The notes: generated by a model not told the origin, from the letters alone. Numbered from the stretch's first letter, positions 1 through 6,024 are shown. The stretch is DNA of 8,738 nucleotides from G963669175 sp964648415 (GCA_964648415.1 CAZYOC010000193.1:1-8738), one strand, 5' to 3'. Made by a program: numbers and translations.

Positions 1-162
1 GTGCTTGACATGTAGCGACCCAGCAAATCGGGCCATGCGAGTGAGTTTGTGTTTCCACCGACTTGCTTTACAGGCGACTCGAGAAACTGCGCCAGAATCG
101 TACATCGGCGGCATTCTCAAGTGCTTGACATGTAGCAACTCAGCAAATCGGGCCATGCGAGT
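1..162. repeat. Pair of 42-bp direct repeats, 120-bp period
   Basis: Positions 1-42 recur at 121-162 with only two mismatches (G to A at offset 17 and C to T at offset 20). The copies start exactly 120 bp apart and the 78 bp between them is not repeated. Each copy begins with a sequence containing TTGACA and ends in GGCCATGCGAGT. The first copy lies at the window edge, so a longer array could continue to the left. No convincing -10 element follows the TTGACA at normal spacing, so I do not call promoters. One forward frame stays open from the window edge to about 208, but its composition and the repeat do not make it a credible gene. Function unknown. Confidence 0.85.
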
Positions 163-265
163 CATATTTATATACTTCAATGTGTTAACTATGAAAAGAC
201 CCTATTGAACACTACAGTGGTTCTGAATTTCTAACATGTTATATTCTTGCACCTTGCCTGGATTC
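161..265 (+). repeat. Left arm of 105-bp dispersed inverted repeat
   Basis: This stretch matches the reverse complement of 5768-5872 without gaps. I count 69 of 83 identities over 183-265 against 5850-5768, and 16 of 22 over the outer part 161-182 against 5872-5851. It is clearly more A+T-rich than the neighbouring genes. The outer boundary coincides with the end of the 42-bp repeat (162), and the inner boundary runs into the palindrome at 262-281. It encodes nothing recognisable. It may be a miniature mobile element or another dispersed intergenic repeat; no transposase or clear target-site duplication is visible. Confidence 0.85.
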
Positions 266-281
266 CAGCCTTCGCTGGAAT
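262..281. repeat. REP-like palindrome (ATTCCAGC stem, CTTC loop)
   Basis: An 8-bp perfect stem, ATTCCAGC paired with GCTGGAAT, encloses a CTTC loop. The same hairpin occurs at 5876-5895 with an identical loop and a paired A-T to C-G change in the stem. A degenerate related hairpin follows at about 308-319 (TCTGC-TTC-GCAGG) and leads directly into the 16-bp tandem array. The ATTCC-N10-GGAAT form resembles intergenic palindromes such as the dRS3 repeats of Neisseria; that comparison is from memory and concerns form only. Confidence 0.8.
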
Positions 282-321
282 GAGAGCTGTTCCTATTGTG
301 ATACAGTCTGCTTCGCAGGAA

Positions 322-433
322 TGACACGATGGGACACTGACACGATGGGACACTGACACGATGGGACCATGACACGATGGGACCATGACACGATGGGACA
401 CTGACACGATAAGACACTGACACGATAAGACAC
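322..433. repeat. 16-bp minisatellite, seven units
   Basis: Seven consecutive units of exactly 16 bp start at 322, 338, 354, 370, 386, 402 and 418, with consensus TGACACGATGGGACAC. Units 1, 2 and 5 are identical. Units 3 and 4 end in GGGACCA. Units 6 and 7 carry ATAAGACAC in place of ATGGGACAC. The variants sit side by side, as expected for expansion by slippage or unequal exchange. The first unit grows directly out of the GGAATGACAC end of the preceding palindromic repeat. The 16-bp period is not a multiple of three, which argues against a protein repeat. The locus is likely to vary in copy number between strains. Confidence 0.95.
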
Positions 434-479
434 TATTTTCCAGTGCCCGTTCAGATCAGGTTGACTCGTTGGCCTTGAA

Positions 480-501
480 GCCCGACAGTGAACTGTCGGG
501 C
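480..501. repeat. Perfect 9-bp-stem hairpin
   Basis: GCCCGACAG (480-488) pairs perfectly with CTGTCGGGC (493-501) around the loop TGAA. There is no U-rich tract on either strand after the stem, so it is not a normal intrinsic terminator. It may be another REP-like intergenic palindrome or an mRNA leader structure. Function unknown. Confidence 0.7.
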
Positions 502-646
502 CAAACAGCCTGCGCTCTGCAACTCAACTCTCAAACTCGATCTGAATCGGCGCTTGAAACCCTGTATGCAACCCGTTGCCGTGGTTGAGGGATGTGGTAC
601 ACACCCTACCCAAGATGCGCGCCAAACGGACGGCGCGTACCTTGAG

Positions 647-684
647 CCAGGGTAACGAACCATTTCCAGGGTAACGAACCATTT
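647..684. repeat. 19-bp tandem duplication
   Basis: A 19-bp unit beginning CCAGGGTAACGAACC is present twice, head to tail, at 647-665 and 666-684 with no mismatch. The second copy also contributes GAACCA to a 6-bp stem with TGGTTC about 6 nt downstream. It lies about 150 bp upstream of mutM. An exact duplication suggests a recent event; an operator pair is conceivable but not supported by a known consensus. Confidence 0.85.
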
Positions 685-817
685 CCGTGGTTCTTTCGTG
701 AAACTTCCGAGCCGGGGGAAATGCCGGCCTCGTAGGTTGATTCCAGGAGCGTGAAGTCAATTGCTTCCGATTTGAAATGAGCCCATACTCTACCCAGACA
801 AGTTTGCGAAACAGTCC

Positions 818-821
818 AGGA
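818..821 (+). promoter_or_regulatory. Ribosome binding site of mutM
   Basis: AGGA lies 9 nt before the ATG at 831. This supports that start, which also gives the invariant Fpg N-terminus Met-Pro-Glu. Confidence 0.6.
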
Positions 822-830
822 TGATTTCAC

Positions 831-1649
831 ATGCCCGAACTACCCGAGGTCGAAACCATTGTCCGTGCGTTACGGGACGCCGTGGTGGGACGCACCATCG
901 TCTCCTTCCAGCGTATCCACCCCCGGGTGGCGCGTTTCTCCTCGCCGCATGTGTTGTCCAACCACGCTGAAGGCGAAACCATCACCTCGCTCAAGCGCCG
1001 GGGCAAGTACATCCATGTGGCTTTCGAGAATCACTCCGCCCCCCTGGTATTCCACATGGGCATGTCGGGGCGGCTTTTGCTGGGGACGGAACCCTCTTTC
1101 TCGTCTCATCTGCGCGGTGAGATCCGGTTTGAGACGGACACCTATCTGCATTATATCGACGCCCGCATGTTCGGCATGATTTTCATCGGTGATGAATCCG
1201 CACCGCCGGGGTATCGTAAACTCGGTCTCGATCCCTTATCTTCCGGGTTTAAGTCGAAACGGTTCGGCGAGATCCTCGAAGGCCGCAGCACCATCATCAA
1301 GACGCTGCTGTTGAACCAGAAGCTCGTGGCGGGGATCGGCAACATCTACGCGTCGGAAGCGCTGTTCCGGGCCTGTGTTCATCCGGAGATCCCGGGCGGC
1401 GACCTGACCCCGGGCCAGATCCGACGGCTGCACCACACGTTGCGGCGGGTGCTGCGGGAAGCCATCGACGAGATGGGCACGACCCTGTCCGACTTCCGTC
1501 GTCCCGACGGCGAGCCGGGCCAGTTCGCCAACCGTTTGCTGGTGTATGGACGCGACGGTGACAAATGCACCCGTTGCGGGGAAACAATACAACGAGTGGT
1601 CCATCATGCCCGAAGCACCTTTTTCTGCCCACGATGCCAATCGACCTGA
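831..1649 (+). CDS. mutM: Formamidopyrimidine-DNA glycosylase (Fpg/MutM)
   Basis: Bifunctional base-excision repair enzyme that removes 8-oxoguanine and formamidopyrimidines from DNA and nicks the abasic site by beta/delta elimination. The 272 residues match the usual family length. The start is fixed by the N-terminal MPELPEVET, since Pro2 is the catalytic nucleophile after Met removal and Glu3 is also essential. Other hallmarks are Lys59 in KRRGKY, His75 in HMGMSGRL, DARMFG (110-115), Asn171 in GIGNIYASEALF, and a C-terminal zinc finger with Cys246, Cys249, Cys266 and Cys269. Arg261 inside the finger matches the arginine that contacts the lesion strand. All expected catalytic and metal-binding residues are present, so it should be active. 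It is the first gene of a four-gene plus-strand cluster, and its last 44 nt overlap the next gene. Identity is near certain. Confidence 0.98.
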   Translation: MPELPEVETIVRALRDAVVGRTIVSFQRIHPRVARFSSPHVLSNHAEGETITSLKRRGKYIHVAFENHSAPLVFHMGMSGRLLLGTEPSFSSHLRGEIRFETDTYLHYIDARMFGMIFIGDESAPPGYRKLGLDPLSSGFKSKRFGEILEGRSTIIKTLLLNQKLVAGIGNIYASEALFRACVHPEIPGGDLTPGQIRRLHHTLRRVLREAIDEMGTTLSDFRRPDGEPGQFANRLLVYGRDGDKCTRCGETIQRVVHHARSTFFCPRCQST

Positions 1650-2391
1650 CGCCGCTGTCTATGGCGAACAGGAACTCGCCGACGGCAGCCGTCTGGTCTG
1701 GGCGTTGTCCCGGCGCGAATTCGGCCCCATGTCCTTCGGCAACCGTCCGGAATGGGACGTTACCCACAACCGTATGCAGTTCCTCAAGCTCCACGGCCTG
1801 AAGATCGACGATGTGGTCTCGCCGTTCCTCGGTCACACCTCCAATGTGGAGATCGTCGGCGAGGCGGACAAAAGCCGGGGCGCGCGTGACAAACGATCCG
1901 CACCTCAACAGGTGGATGCGCTGCTGACGAAGGAGCCCGGTGTCGTTCTGCTGACCACTCACGCCGACTGCCTGCCGGTGTGGCTGTGCGCGCCGGCGAG
2001 CGGGTGGATCGGCATGGCGCATGTGGGGCGACGCGGCCTGCTGGCGGGAATCGTCGGCAACCTGGTAAACACGGTCCCGGAAGCGGAACGCGAAGGAGTA
2101 ACCGTATCCATCGGCCCGGGCATTTCCACCGCCCACTACGAGGTCAGCGAGGAGATCGCCGCCGAGTTCGATGGCCACCCGGTCTTAAACCCGACGGTCC
2201 GCCGCGACGGCGAGCATGCCTACCTGGATCTGCTGACCGGCGTACGGCTGGAAGCGGAGGCCGCCGGAGCGAGCGTAATCGAGGACGCCTGGCGCTGCAC
2301 CTTTGACAACCGGTATCTCAGTTCGTATCGTCGTGAGGGAGAAGCGGCCTTCACACCGATGGCGGCAATCATTGCGAGGAGAATCACCTGA
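1606..2391 (+). CDS. pgeF: PgeF/YfiH family protein (laccase-domain, DUF152)
   Basis: Member of the YfiH/YlmD family, formerly called polyphenol oxidase or laccase-domain proteins. In E. coli PgeF removes wrongly incorporated L-serine from peptidoglycan precursors, while other members act on purine nucleosides; the exact substrate here cannot be read from sequence. From the ATG at 1606 it has 261 residues. The metal-site triad is retained as His77 (LGHTSNVEIV), Cys122 (HADCLPVWL) and His139 (MAHVGRRG). The IGPGIS segment (169-174), the following HYEVSEEI and the C-terminal WRCTFDNRYLSSYRREG are also typical. The usual HAGWRG appears as HVGRRG, a mild divergence. The start lies inside mutM; an in-frame ATG at 1546 is possible but adds 20 residues deeper in mutM, and the next downstream ATG (1729) would remove the conserved N-terminal strand region. 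The ribosome binding site is weak, which fits coupling to mutM translation. Confidence 0.88.
   Translation: MPEAPFSAHDANRPDAAVYGEQELADGSRLVWALSRREFGPMSFGNRPEWDVTHNRMQFLKLHGLKIDDVVSPFLGHTSNVEIVGEADKSRGARDKRSAPQQVDALLTKEPGVVLLTTHADCLPVWLCAPASGWIGMAHVGRRGLLAGIVGNLVNTVPEAEREGVTVSIGPGISTAHYEVSEEIAAEFDGHPVLNPTVRRDGEHAYLDLLTGVRLEAEAAGASVIEDAWRCTFDNRYLSSYRREGEAAFTPMAAIIARRIT
2376..2381 (+). promoter_or_regulatory. Strong ribosome binding site of comM
   Basis: GAGGAG lies 9 nt before the ATG at 2391, inside the end of the upstream gene. It supports the TGATG overlapping start and efficient translation of the ATPase. Confidence 0.7.
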
Positions 2392-3923
2392 TGTTCAGCA
2401 AGCTGCATACGGTGGCCCTGGAAGGGATCGAAGCGACGCCTGTAGAAGTGGAGACTCAGCTCGAGGGTGGACAACCCTACTTCTCGCTGGTGGGACTGGC
2501 CGGCACGTCGATCAAGGAATCCCGCGACCGGGTGGCCGCCGCCATGAAGAACTCCGGCTATATCTATCCCTTTAAGAAGATCACCATCAACCTCGCCCCC
2601 GCCGACCTCCGGAAAGAGGGCGGTATGTACGACCTCCCCATCGCCATGGGCATGCTGGCCGCCTCCGGACAGGTCAGCTCCGAGCAGATCGACCGCTACG
2701 TGTTCATGGGCGAGCTGTCGCTGGACGGCCGCTTGCGTCCGGTGCGCGGGGTGCTGCCGGCGGCGCTGGCGACGCGGAAGCTGCATGGCCGGGCATTGAT
2801 TGTGCCGGAAGCCAATGCCGAGGAGGCCGCGGTCGCGGAAGGCTTCCCCATCTACCCCATGGCCACACTCCGCAACCTGGTCGACTTCCTCAACGGCGAC
2901 GATATGGTCCCGCCCTTCACCATCAACATCCGGGAGCTGTTCGAGCAGAACCGTGTGTACGATGTGGACTTCTCCGAAGTGAAGGGCCAGGAACGAACCA
3001 AGCGGGCGCTGGAGATCGCCGCCTCCGGGGGACACAATATCCTGATGATCGGCCCGCCGGGTTCGGGCAAGACCATGCTGGCGCGCCGCATTCCGACCAT
3101 TCTGCCCGACCCCACGCTGGAGGAGGCGCTGGAGACTACACAGATTCATTCCGTGGCGGGAATGCTGAAATCCGGGACCGCGCTGCTGGCGACGCGTCCC
3201 TTCCGCAGCCCTCACCACACCATCTCCGAAGCGGGTCTGATCGGCGGCGGGACCATACCGGTGCCCGGCGAGGTGAGCCTGTCGCACCGGGGCGTGTTGT
3301 TCCTCGACGAACTGCCCGAGTTCCGCAAGACGGCGCTGGAATCCATGCGGCAGCCGTTGGAGGATGGTGAGGTGACCATTGCCCGCGTTGCCACGACTAC
3401 CCGTTTCCCGGCCAATTTCCTGTTCGCCGCCGCCATGAACCCCTGTCCCTGCGGCTACCTGGGCGACACTACCCGCGAATGTACCTGTCATCCGGGCCAG
3501 GTGCGGACATACCGCTCGAAGATTTCCGGCCCGTTGATGGACCTGATCGACCTGCATGTCCCGGTGCCGGCGGTCAAACCGGAGGAGCTGAGTCTGCACA
3601 AGGACGGGGAACCGTCGGCCAGCATCCGCACGCGTGTCATCGAGGCGCGCCAGCGGCAACTGCACCGCTTCAAGGATGCGGGCATCTTCTCGAATGGCGA
3701 GATGAAAAACCGGCACTTGCGTGCGCTCGCCAACCTGACTCCCGAGGCGGAAAAGGCCTTGCAGGAGGCTATACGCCGTCTCAACCTTTCCGCTCGAGCT
3801 CACAACCGTTCGATAAAGATGGCGCGTACGATTGCGGATTTGGCAGGTCGCGACGACATCCAGGCGGCCGACGTGCTCGAAGCAGTCGGCTTCCGTGAAC
3901 TGGACCGAGAGGCGCACAACTGA
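2391..3923 (+). CDS. comM: ComM/YifB family Mg-chelatase-like AAA+ ATPase
   Basis: Proteobacterial ComM is a hexameric helicase that promotes branch migration when transforming single-stranded DNA is integrated; in organisms without known competence its role is unclear. The 510 residues match the family length. An N-terminal S5/ChlI-like domain (about 20-145, ending in the GELSLDGRLRPVRGVLP and ALIVPEANAEEAA regions) precedes the AAA+ core (about 190-400) and a C-terminal helical domain (about 405-505). The core has Walker A GPPGSGKT (221-228), Walker B VLFLDE (302-307), a polar Asn350 at the sensor-1 position, and the CPCGYLGD...CTC cysteines (352, 354, 364, 366). After SGPLMD the family normally has Arg (DRID), but residue 386 is Leu here. 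The gene overlaps the previous stop as TGATG. The family call is very secure; competence function is inferred from relatives only, as no other competence gene is visible. Confidence 0.95.
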   Translation: MFSKLHTVALEGIEATPVEVETQLEGGQPYFSLVGLAGTSIKESRDRVAAAMKNSGYIYPFKKITINLAPADLRKEGGMYDLPIAMGMLAASGQVSSEQIDRYVFMGELSLDGRLRPVRGVLPAALATRKLHGRALIVPEANAEEAAVAEGFPIYPMATLRNLVDFLNGDDMVPPFTINIRELFEQNRVYDVDFSEVKGQERTKRALEIAASGGHNILMIGPPGSGKTMLARRIPTILPDPTLEEALETTQIHSVAGMLKSGTALLATRPFRSPHHTISEAGLIGGGTIPVPGEVSLSHRGVLFLDELPEFRKTALESMRQPLEDGEVTIARVATTTRFPANFLFAAAMNPCPCGYLGDTTRECTCHPGQVRTYRSKISGPLMDLIDLHVPVPAVKPEELSLHKDGEPSASIRTRVIEARQRQLHRFKDAGIFSNGEMKNRHLRALANLTPEAEKALQEAIRRLNLSARAHNRSIKMARTIADLAGRDDIQAADVLEAVGFRELDREAHN

Positions 3924-5617
3924 TGGACCTGACGATACCCAAGAATCTTTTTGACCTGCTGGCGTCGGAAGCGAAACGTAAAGCCGACGAGCCGGCGCTG
4001 TTCTGGCAGGATCAGACGTTTTCGTGGGTGCAAGTGGAGCAGGCCGCGCGCCGTGTCGCCGCCGGACTGCGAGAGCTGGGCGTCGGCTCCGGCGACCGCG
4101 TCGCCCTCATGCTGCCCAATACCCCGCCGTACCTGTTCGTCCAGGCGGGCGTTCATCTGCTCCGGGCGGTGCTGGTCCCCATCCATATCCTGACCCGCGG
4201 CCCCGAACTGGGCTACCTGCTCGACGACAGCGAAGCCAAGGTGCTGATCTACTGGAACGGCTACCAGGAAGTGGCCGAAGCGGCCGCCAACCAGACCGAG
4301 AGTCTGCGTCACCGCATTGAAATCGGTGGCGAATCCCATGAAAACGTGATTGATTTTCACCAGTGGCTGCTGTCTCACGATCCGCTGGAGGATTCTCCTG
4401 CGGGCGGGGGCGACGACGTGGCGCTGATTCGCTACACGGCGGGCGTCACCGGCCGACCCAAGGGCGCCATGATCAGCCATGACAACATCCTGCACAATTC
4501 CGCCGCCACTCAGAAAGCGCTGCGCATCCGTCCCATGGATAAAGTGTTCGGCGCGATCCCGTTCTACCATCCCTTCGGCTGCACGCTCCAGTTCTACACG
4601 GTGTTGCGCGCCGGGGCGTCACTGTACCTGCAAACCCGTTTCGATCCGCAGGAAACGCTGGAGAAGATCCAGGCCGAAGAGATCAACATTATGATCGGGC
4701 TGCCCTCCCACTACTCCGGGCTGGTGGACGCTACGGATACGGAGGATGATGAAACCGGCAGGCTGCTGTTCGCGGTCTGTGGCGGCGGCCCGCTCGATCC
4801 AATGACACGCGCCAAAATCGAAGACCTTTTCGACACCCGCATGGCGAATGTCTACGGCGCCTGTGAGACCAGCCCCACCATTGCGGTCAATCCCACGCAC
4901 CTGGAAGAGACACCGCCGGATTCCTTCGGACGGCCGGTCAGCGACACCGAAGTGCGTATCGTGGACGAACAGAACAATGAGCTGGGGGTGGACGAGGTCG
5001 GCGAAATCGTGGTCCGAGGCCCGGGCGTGTTCCAGGGCTACTGGAACCGTCCCGACGCCACCGGGCTGGCGGTGGACGAAGAAGGCTGGCTGCACACCTC
5101 CGACCTGGGCCGTATGGACATGGAAGGGTTCATTTACGGGGTGGGCCGGTTGCATGACCGTATCAACAAGGGCGGTTTCTCGGTGTATCCCCGCGAGGTC
5201 GAGGAGGTGCTGAACGCCCACCCGTCGATCTACTCCAGCGGTGTGATCGGCGCACCCGACACCCGCGTGGGCGAAGAGATTGTCGCGTATGTCGTCCCTC
5301 GCGGCGGCGCGCCCATCATGGAAGACGACATCATCGAGTATTGCACGGAACGCCTGGCGCGGTTCAAATCGCCCAAACGCATCCTGGCTATTGACCAGCT
5401 CCCACGCAGCCCGGGTGGATCGGTGCTGCGGCGCGCCTTGCGTGAACACTGGCAGGACACGCAAGGCCGGCGGGGCGGCAGCTCGTCCTCTGCCCCACGA
5501 TCCCAGCCTATCGAGTCCCGCCCCGCCGGGAAAACACGCGCTACCACTCCCCCGGACCCCGGCGGAGCCGGCCTGGTGGAACTGGTGCCGGTGGATAAAC
5601 CGGATGATGATGAGTAG
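3923..5617 (+). CDS. AMP-forming acyl-CoA synthetase homologue, catalytic Lys absent
   Basis: Class I adenylate-forming family (ANL), which activates a carboxylic acid with ATP and usually transfers it to CoA. The 564 residues include the P-loop YTAGVTGRPKGA (171-182; Lys180 kept but the usual TSGTTG Ser and first Thr changed), YGACE (311-315; usually YGxTE), GWLHTSDLG (388-396) with Asp394, and the hinge region GRLHDRINKGGFSVYPREVEEVL (from 408) with Arg409 and Asp412. The C-terminal A10 motif reads LPRSPGGSVLRR, where LPRTxxGKxxRR is normal, so the lysine needed for adenylation is Ser500. A 52-residue tail (513-564) rich in Ser, Pro, Gly and Arg ends in DDDE and is not part of the family fold. 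The start overlaps the comM stop as TGATG, with GAGAGG 10 nt upstream. The reading frame is intact and codon use matches the neighbours, so this is not an obvious pseudogene. Substrate unknown; long- or medium-chain acids are plausible. Confidence 0.88.
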   Translation: MDLTIPKNLFDLLASEAKRKADEPALFWQDQTFSWVQVEQAARRVAAGLRELGVGSGDRVALMLPNTPPYLFVQAGVHLLRAVLVPIHILTRGPELGYLLDDSEAKVLIYWNGYQEVAEAAANQTESLRHRIEIGGESHENVIDFHQWLLSHDPLEDSPAGGGDDVALIRYTAGVTGRPKGAMISHDNILHNSAATQKALRIRPMDKVFGAIPFYHPFGCTLQFYTVLRAGASLYLQTRFDPQETLEKIQAEEINIMIGLPSHYSGLVDATDTEDDETGRLLFAVCGGGPLDPMTRAKIEDLFDTRMANVYGACETSPTIAVNPTHLEETPPDSFGRPVSDTEVRIVDEQNNELGVDEVGEIVVRGPGVFQGYWNRPDATGLAVDEEGWLHTSDLGRMDMEGFIYGVGRLHDRINKGGFSVYPREVEEVLNAHPSIYSSGVIGAPDTRVGEEIVAYVVPRGGAPIMEDDIIEYCTERLARFKSPKRILAIDQLPRSPGGSVLRRALREHWQDTQGRRGGSSSSAPRSQPIESRPAGKTRATTPPDPGGAGLVELVPVDKPDDDE

Positions 5618-5702
5618 GCAGAGAAGAGCGCGGAATGGATTCTGGTCGTGTATTCTGGATTCTTGTTTGCCTGACAGTATCAGAATCCAACAACGAGTGT
5701 CA

Positions 5703-5720
5703 TTCCTGCGAAAGCAGGAA
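5703..5720. repeat. Hairpin with 7-bp stem and GAAA tetraloop
   Basis: TTCCTGC (5703-5709) and GCAGGAA (5714-5720) form a perfect stem around GAAA. Read on the minus strand it continues GGAATGACAC, the same end sequence found after the left-side palindromes at 317-326, so it belongs to the same repeat family. It is a transcript hairpin downstream of the plus-strand cluster, but no U tract follows. Confidence 0.7.
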
Positions 5721-5767
5721 CCGGAACGAAGTGTAGCTTGCGGTGTCCTGTAGTTTAGGACAGCCGT

Positions 5768-5872
5768 GAATCCAGACAAGGTGCAAGAATACAAAATATT
5801 AGCAATTCTGAACCGGAATAGTGTTCAATATGGCGTTTTCGTAGTTAACATCTTGTAGTATGTAGACATGAC
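5768..5872 (-). repeat. Right arm of 105-bp dispersed inverted repeat
   Basis: Reverse-complement copy of 161-265, about 81% identical overall and without gaps. The best-conserved core is the TATTGAACACTA and ATTCTTGCACCTTG segments in minus-strand reading. It abuts the palindrome at 5876-5895 on its outer side, whereas on the left the corresponding palindrome lies at the opposite end of the arm. The two copies face each other across the four-gene cluster. Confidence 0.85.
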
Positions 5873-5875
5873 TGG

Positions 5876-5895
5876 ATTCCCGCCTTCGCGGGAAT
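5876..5895. repeat. REP-like palindrome (ATTCCCGC stem, CTTC loop)
   Basis: Perfect 8-bp stem ATTCCCGC/GCGGGAAT with loop CTTC. It differs from the hairpin at 262-281 by one compensated base pair. Sequences of the type GGATTCCCGCCTTCGCGGGAAT are, to my knowledge, common intergenic repeats in several proteobacterial groups. Confidence 0.85.
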
Positions 5896-5940
5896 GTGAG
5901 AGTGGGTTCCATTCTGCGACAGCCTGGCAGGAGGGGATCC

Positions 5941-5963
5941 CGGTATTGTACCGAGCATTTTTC
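5941..5963 (+). terminator. Possible intrinsic terminator of the plus-strand cluster
   Basis: CGGTA (5941-5945) and TACCG (5949-5953) form a short stem with a TTG loop, followed by AGCATTTTTC. The T run is suggestive but the 5-bp stem is weak and it lies over 320 nt after the synthetase stop, so this is tentative. Confidence 0.25.
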
Positions 5964-5992
5964 TGACGTGACGACACTTTCTATACAACCAG

Positions 5993-6024
5993 AAACCCCG
6001 CATCCATCCTCGAATGCAGGGTTT
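5993..6024 (-). terminator. Possible terminator hairpin after the cytochrome gene
   Basis: In the minus-strand transcript, AAACCCUGCAU and AUGCGGGGUUU form an 11-bp stem with one U-G pair and a 10-nt loop, beginning 22 nt after the stop codon at 6047. In the plus-strand reading the same position is an A-C mismatch, so the hairpin is better for the minus strand. The stem itself ends in UUU, but there is no long U tract beyond it. Confidence 0.45.

Larger units (their letters stand above)
434..830. other. Non-coding region upstream of mutM
   Basis: These 397 bp hold no credible gene; short minus-strand open frames here lack recognisable motifs and run across the repeats. Visible structures are the hairpin at 480-501, a weaker G+C-rich hairpin (616-623 with 632-639, one G-T pair) and the 19-bp duplication at 647-684. 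The promoter of the mutM cluster should lie here, but I could not find a -35/-10 pair of good quality and spacing. TTGCTT near 760 followed by TACTCT near 786 is the nearest candidate and is weak. Confidence 0.6.

Noticed and set aside
125..160. TTGACA inside the 42-bp repeat as a promoter
   Set aside because: No TATAAT-like element occurs 16-18 nt downstream in either copy.
5..208. Short open frame over the 42-bp repeats
   Set aside because: It only reads the repeat twice, has a TTG start without a ribosome binding site and matches no family I know; the window edge prevents a full test.
202..423. Minus-strand open frame with a 16-residue protein repeat
   Set aside because: The apparent protein repeat is simply three 16-bp DNA units read in frame; it runs on into the palindromic repeat region.
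322..433. Tandem repeats considered as a CRISPR array
   Set aside because: The units are contiguous 16-bp copies without unique spacers, and no cas gene is present.
451..830. Several 70-78-residue minus-strand open frames upstream of mutM
   Set aside because: They overlap each other in different frames across duplicated DNA and show no motif, start-site or coding-composition support.
1297..2178. 293-residue minus-strand open frame across mutM and pgeF
   Set aside because: Overlaps two well-supported plus-strand genes and has no family signature.
2220..3917. 565-residue open frame on the minus strand opposite comM
   Set aside because: It is an antisense shadow of a G+C-rich gene: no recognisable domains, Arg/His/Gly-rich composition, and the plus-strand ComM match is clear.
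4619..5794. 391-residue minus-strand open frame opposite the synthetase gene
   Set aside because: Antisense shadow extending into the repeat region; no motifs, while the plus strand encodes an intact ANL-family protein.
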